From Sulfolobus sp. SCGC AB-777_G06 (lineage in GTDB: Archaea > Thermoproteota > Thermoprotei_A > Sulfolobales > Sulfolobaceae): a DNA stretch of 8,638 nt. The DNA lies in NCBI GenBank assembly GCA_003086555.1, contig QEFN01000037.1, positions 1 through 8,638 on the forward strand, read 5' to 3'. Position 1 is the first letter of the stretch. Every line of letters begins with the position of its first letter. Of this stretch, positions 6,173 through 8,638 are shown piece by piece. Under the pieces are notes generated by a model that saw nothing but the letters and a program-made list of their open reading frames with translations, did no database searches and was not told the origin of the DNA. The position numbers were made by a program, and so were the translations under genes.

Positions 6173-7909
6173 ATGTTTAACTCTATTTTAAGGATAGGAG
6201 AACTTTTGAACAAAGAAGGAGGAAGCGATTATAAATTACCTATAGAGAAAGTGAAATCGAAAGACGCTAAACTATGTTTCGTAGTCTTTGACATCGGGAA
6301 GAAGAAAGTATACATGGACAAACAGAAACTGGTTGAGGGAGACGAAGAGAAATACGCTTACATAGGTAACGCTAAGGCTCAGAAACCCCAAGACAGACTC
6401 ACTACCGATTCGCTAAAGTACATTATAGGGCGTGACGAAAACGGCGAGAGAGTACCAAACAACAAGTTCTCCCTAAAAGTAGTAGCGGATAAGCTTAAGG
6501 ACAGTAAGACGGGCAAACTTCTAAAAGAAGTCTTAGAGTGGTATACACCAGAAACGGAAATAGAGGGACTGGACTGGGACTGCGACTTGTACACCGTGAG
6601 GGTGGTGACTAAGGAAGAGGAGAAAATAGACTTAGCCACTTTAGAAGACTACCGACGCTCCTTAGTAGAAGCTAAGGGCGTCGTGAAAGGTAAGTGCCAG
6701 TTCTGCGGGACCGAAGGGGTTCTACCCAACCCCGACTACACCGGGGGGAGTTTGCTGAAGGTCTTCATCACGGACAAAAAAGGCTTCCTCTCAGACTTCG
6801 GTGAAGTGTTGTACTCCCACTCGGTCTGTCCCTCTTGCAGGAACAAATTGGAGCTCGGCAGGAGCTACGTAGAGCAGAACCTGACAGCCAGAGTGGGTAA
6901 ACTCAACGTGTACATAGTCCCGGACATACCCGGGAAGGCCGAGAAGACGTTCTTGGACATGTTCAAAGCGAACAAAGAGGGGTACATCTTGGAAGGCCTC
7001 AGGGAGGTAGAGAGGGGGGAGAGAGAAGCGTTAGAAATAATGGAATTTGAAGGAGTAGAAGTGAGGCTGGACTTAGTCTTTGGACAAAAGGAACAAAACA
7101 AGTTCAGGCTGTGGAGGGTAATACCCGAAGTAGGAGTCCCCAGGTTAGTAGAGATCATGAAACTGGCGGGGAAGGGCAAAAGGTTAGTATCGGGTAACAA
7201 CAAGATACCCTTGCAGGACATCTCTTTCCAAACACTTTACGGAGTCTTACCGGTAAGGGATTCCGGTAGAGGAATAGAACCTAAGGTCTTCTTGGACTTC
7301 CTCGAAGCCCTCCTACTGGGTAACAAACTAGACCAGAGCTATGTTTACGGGTCTTTCGTCTCCGTAGCGAGGTGTGTGAGGTACGGTACTTGTGAAAACA
7401 GTTTAACTAGATTCACGTTGGAGGACTTACCGTTATACCAAGAAATATTTATATATGTTATGAAGGAAATTGGGATTATGGGAGAGAAGACAGGACAACA
7501 GAAGGAAACGAACCTAGATACCCCGCTGGGCTATGCAGACAGCCTGGGACTAAAAGGTGGCCTTAAAGGGCTATTCCTTTTAGGTGTTCTAACGGCGTAT
7601 GTGGGTAAAGAACAGTACAATAAAGGAGACGAAAAGAAGGCGATACTAAATAGGATCGATTACGAAGGGATGGACATAGACGACGTGGTAGCATTTGCGA
7701 ACAGGTTACACGAGTCACTGAGGGATTACAGACAGCTGAACTCTGTTACAGAGTCGTTGTTCGCCGAGGCGTTAGACTTGATAAAGAGAAACCCCAACGA
7801 CTTGTGGGACACACAATCAAACGTCTTCCACATCTTGTTAGGCTACTCTTACCAGACCAAGATGTTCATTCAACACGCTAAGGGCGGTACTAAGGAGAGC
7901 AACGAATAA
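6173..7909 (+). CDS. cas8b: Cas8b (Csh1/TM1802-like), large subunit of type I-B Cascade
   Basis: A protein of 578 residues. Cas8b reads the PAM next to the target and recruits Cas3. The N-terminus (MFNSILRIGELL, then KLCFVVFDI) follows the Csh1/TM1802 layout. A four-cysteine zinc site is present: C175-x-x-C178 and C219-x-x-C222, with a spacing of about 40 residues, as in that family. The C-terminal 140 residues look helical (for example YEGMDIDDVVAFANRLHESL cut at 661-680 of the codon count is not implied; see 7478-7909) and match the position of the Cas11-like small-subunit domain. It is transcribed away from cas7-cas5-cas6, from a leaderless promoter, and ends 194 bases before the array. 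In most I-B loci cas8b is in the same operon as cas7 and cas5, so the divergence is unusual. Family level is certain enough from gene context plus zinc site; the exact subfamily was not searched. Confidence 0.87.
   Translation: MFNSILRIGELLNKEGGSDYKLPIEKVKSKDAKLCFVVFDIGKKKVYMDKQKLVEGDEEKYAYIGNAKAQKPQDRLTTDSLKYIIGRDENGERVPNNKFSLKVVADKLKDSKTGKLLKEVLEWYTPETEIEGLDWDCDLYTVRVVTKEEEKIDLATLEDYRRSLVEAKGVVKGKCQFCGTEGVLPNPDYTGGSLLKVFITDKKGFLSDFGEVLYSHSVCPSCRNKLELGRSYVEQNLTARVGKLNVYIVPDIPGKAEKTFLDMFKANKEGYILEGLREVERGEREALEIMEFEGVEVRLDLVFGQKEQNKFRLWRVIPEVGVPRLVEIMKLAGKGKRLVSGNNKIPLQDISFQTLYGVLPVRDSGRGIEPKVFLDFLEALLLGNKLDQSYVYGSFVSVARCVRYGTCENSLTRFTLEDLPLYQEIFIYVMKEIGIMGEKTGQQKETNLDTPLGYADSLGLKGGLKGLFLLGVLTAYVGKEQYNKGDEKKAILNRIDYEGMDIDDVVAFANRLHESLRDYRQLNSVTESLFAEALDLIKRNPNDLWDTQSNVFHILLGYSYQTKMFIQHAKGGTKESNE
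7444..7456 (+). promoter_or_regulatory. Internal TATA box and BRE inside cas8b, candidate cas11 promoter
   Basis: AAGAAA (BRE-like) runs directly into TATTTATATAT. The TTTATATAT core (7448-7456) is centred about 26 bases upstream of an in-frame ATG at 7478, the same geometry as the cas8b promoter. The codons here (ATA TTT ATA TAT GTT, then ATT twice) are AT-richer than the surrounding gene, which mostly uses TTC and TAC. This suggests the promoter sequence is being maintained. Confidence 0.5.
7478..7909 (+). CDS. cas11: Candidate Cas11 small subunit, expressed from within cas8b
   Basis: In-frame with cas8b, starting at its codon 436 and sharing its stop: 143 residues, the size range of Cas11. 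It is known for type I-B, I-C and I-D systems that the small subunit is made separately from the 3' end of the large-subunit gene, usually by internal translation initiation. Here the ATG has no good ribosome-binding site (only GGA about 12 bases upstream) but has a TATA box 26 bases upstream, so a separate leaderless transcript is more likely. The sequence is rich in predicted helix: GLKGGLKGLFLLGVLTAYVG, then IDDVVAFANRLHESL, TESLFAEALDLIKR and VFHILLGYSYQTKMF. That fits the all-helical Cas11 fold, whose copies line the non-target-strand side of Cascade. An in-frame ATG at 7460 is a less well placed alternative start. Existence of the product is inferred. Confidence 0.5.
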   Translation: MGEKTGQQKETNLDTPLGYADSLGLKGGLKGLFLLGVLTAYVGKEQYNKGDEKKAILNRIDYEGMDIDDVVAFANRLHESLRDYRQLNSVTESLFAEALDLIKRNPNDLWDTQSNVFHILLGYSYQTKMFIQHAKGGTKESNE

Positions 7910-7933
7910 CTCTCTCAAACACCTACCAAGTAA

Positions 7934-7994
7934 TTTTTCTCCTCGTTTTAAACTACACGTATTAGGGTGTACTGAACTCCTCGTTTTTTTTTTT
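7934..7994 (+). terminator. T-rich termination region after cas8b
   Basis: TTTTT (7934-7938) and an uninterrupted run of 11 T (7984-7994), followed by a long pyrimidine-rich stretch to about 8060, lie 25-85 bases after the cas8b stop. Archaeal RNA polymerase terminates at such tracts. No hairpin is needed or seen. Confidence 0.55.
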
Positions 7995-8103
7995 ACTTTC
8001 TTTTCCTTTTTTCTTTTTCCTTGTCCCCTCTTTCCATCCTTCGCCCCTCTATCCCTCCTCATTGCCCTTACTTATTCCAATTTCAACGCTTAGCTGGGGA
8101 AAA

Positions 8104-8638
8104 GTTTCAAGTCCCCAAGGGAATGCTACAAACATCCAGAAACAGGGCGTTTGAAACAGAGGGTTTACTGTTTCAAGTCCCCAAGGGAATGCTACAAACG
8201 TTTTCATAATAATCGTAATATTGGTGGTGGTGAGGGTTTCAAGTCCCCAAGGGAATGCTACAAACTGTATTGAACGTATACGCTAGTTTTTACAGAAGTT
8301 TCATGTTTCAAGTCCCCAAGGGAATGCTACAAACACGCATACCTACTCTCGTTTTGCCACTGGAGTAACCAATGTTTCAAGTCCCCAAGGGAATGCTACA
8401 AACCTACAAACAAGCATACCAATGGATTTATTGAAAGTCCAGCTCCAGGTTTCAAGTCCCCAAGGGAATGCTACAAACAATACTACGTAACTTCCGTGAT
8501 TTGTGACGGTGAACTGTTTCAAGTCCCCAAGGGAATGCTACAAACGCGTTATATATAAAGCAGTGCACATTTTGGCATATGAGGTTTCAAGTCCCCAAGG
8601 GAATGCTACAAACGCGTTATATATAAAGCAGTGCACAT
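8104..8638 (-). CRISPR. CRISPR array, eight 30-base repeats, continuing past the right edge
   Basis: Eight identical repeats start at 8104, 8170, 8236, 8305, 8374, 8449, 8516 and 8584. Each begins GTTTCAAGTCCCC and ends GAATGCTACAAAC on the plus strand. The seven complete spacers are 36, 36, 39, 39, 45, 37 and 38 bases long. The eighth (from 8614) is cut by the window edge and repeats the first 25 bases of spacer 7. On the minus strand the repeat ends in CTTGAAAC, like the common archaeal ATTGAAAC handle, and forms a TCCC-TTG-GGGA hairpin exactly in front of it. The crRNA is therefore probably transcribed leftwards, and the leader lies beyond 8638. The end beside cas8b would then be the oldest, although its last repeat is intact. 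Repeat type and neighbouring genes both fit I-B. Confidence 0.97.

Noticed and set aside
6865..7221. Open frame of 118 codons antisense to cas8b
   Set aside because: Serine- and leucine-rich shadow of the coding strand, with no motif or promoter.
7910..8103. CRISPR leader to the left of the array
   Set aside because: It is AT/pyrimidine-rich and directly adjoins the first repeat, but its T tracts are better explained as cas8b terminators. Repeat polarity (hairpin plus CTTGAAAC on the minus strand) puts the leader on the other side.
8021..8209. Open frame of 62 codons on the plus strand
   Set aside because: It is mostly CRISPR repeats and spacers read as protein, with the same peptide repeated at each repeat.

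Overview
The window looks like accessory DNA of a thermoacidophilic crenarchaeon, most likely one of the Sulfolobales. The reasons are archaeal TATA boxes about 26 bases upstream of start codons (leaderless transcription), short T-tract terminators, a TnpB-like remnant of a kind I associate with Sulfolobales, and a CARF effector of an archaeal type. The genus cannot be fixed from the sequence alone.

Layout. Bases 1-565 (minus strand) hold the N-terminal 188 residues of an unrecognised multi-pass membrane protein that runs off the left edge. Bases 732-1520 are a graveyard: a C-terminal scrap of a PQQ-like beta-propeller protein beside a frameshifted, N-terminally truncated TnpB-like protein. 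Bases 1543-2877 (minus) encode a CARF-PIN fusion, a predicted cyclic-oligoadenylate-controlled ribonuclease with its own promoter. Bases 3343-5724 (minus) are a compact cas7-cas5-cas6 operon. A 448-base intergenic region with a C17 tract, a hairpin and a palindrome separates it from the divergent large-subunit gene cas8b (6173-7909, plus). A CRISPR array starts at 8104 and runs off the right edge, with eight identical 30-base repeats.

How the genes work together. Cas7 (backbone), Cas5 (5' handle cap), Cas8b (large subunit) and Cas6 (crRNA maturation) make up a type I-B Cascade. The repeat folds into a short stem whose 3' base precedes CTTGAAAC on the minus strand. The crRNA is therefore probably read leftwards, and the leader should lie beyond 8638. 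No cas3, cas1, cas2, cas4 or cas10 is visible, so target destruction, spacer acquisition and any cOA synthesis must be encoded elsewhere or be absent.

The most interesting signal is inside cas8b. A strong TATA box (7448-7456) sits 26 bases upstream of an in-frame ATG at 7478, the geometry of the leaderless promoters in this window. It would yield a separate 143-residue C-terminal protein, the size expected of the Cas11 small subunit, from its own internal promoter.
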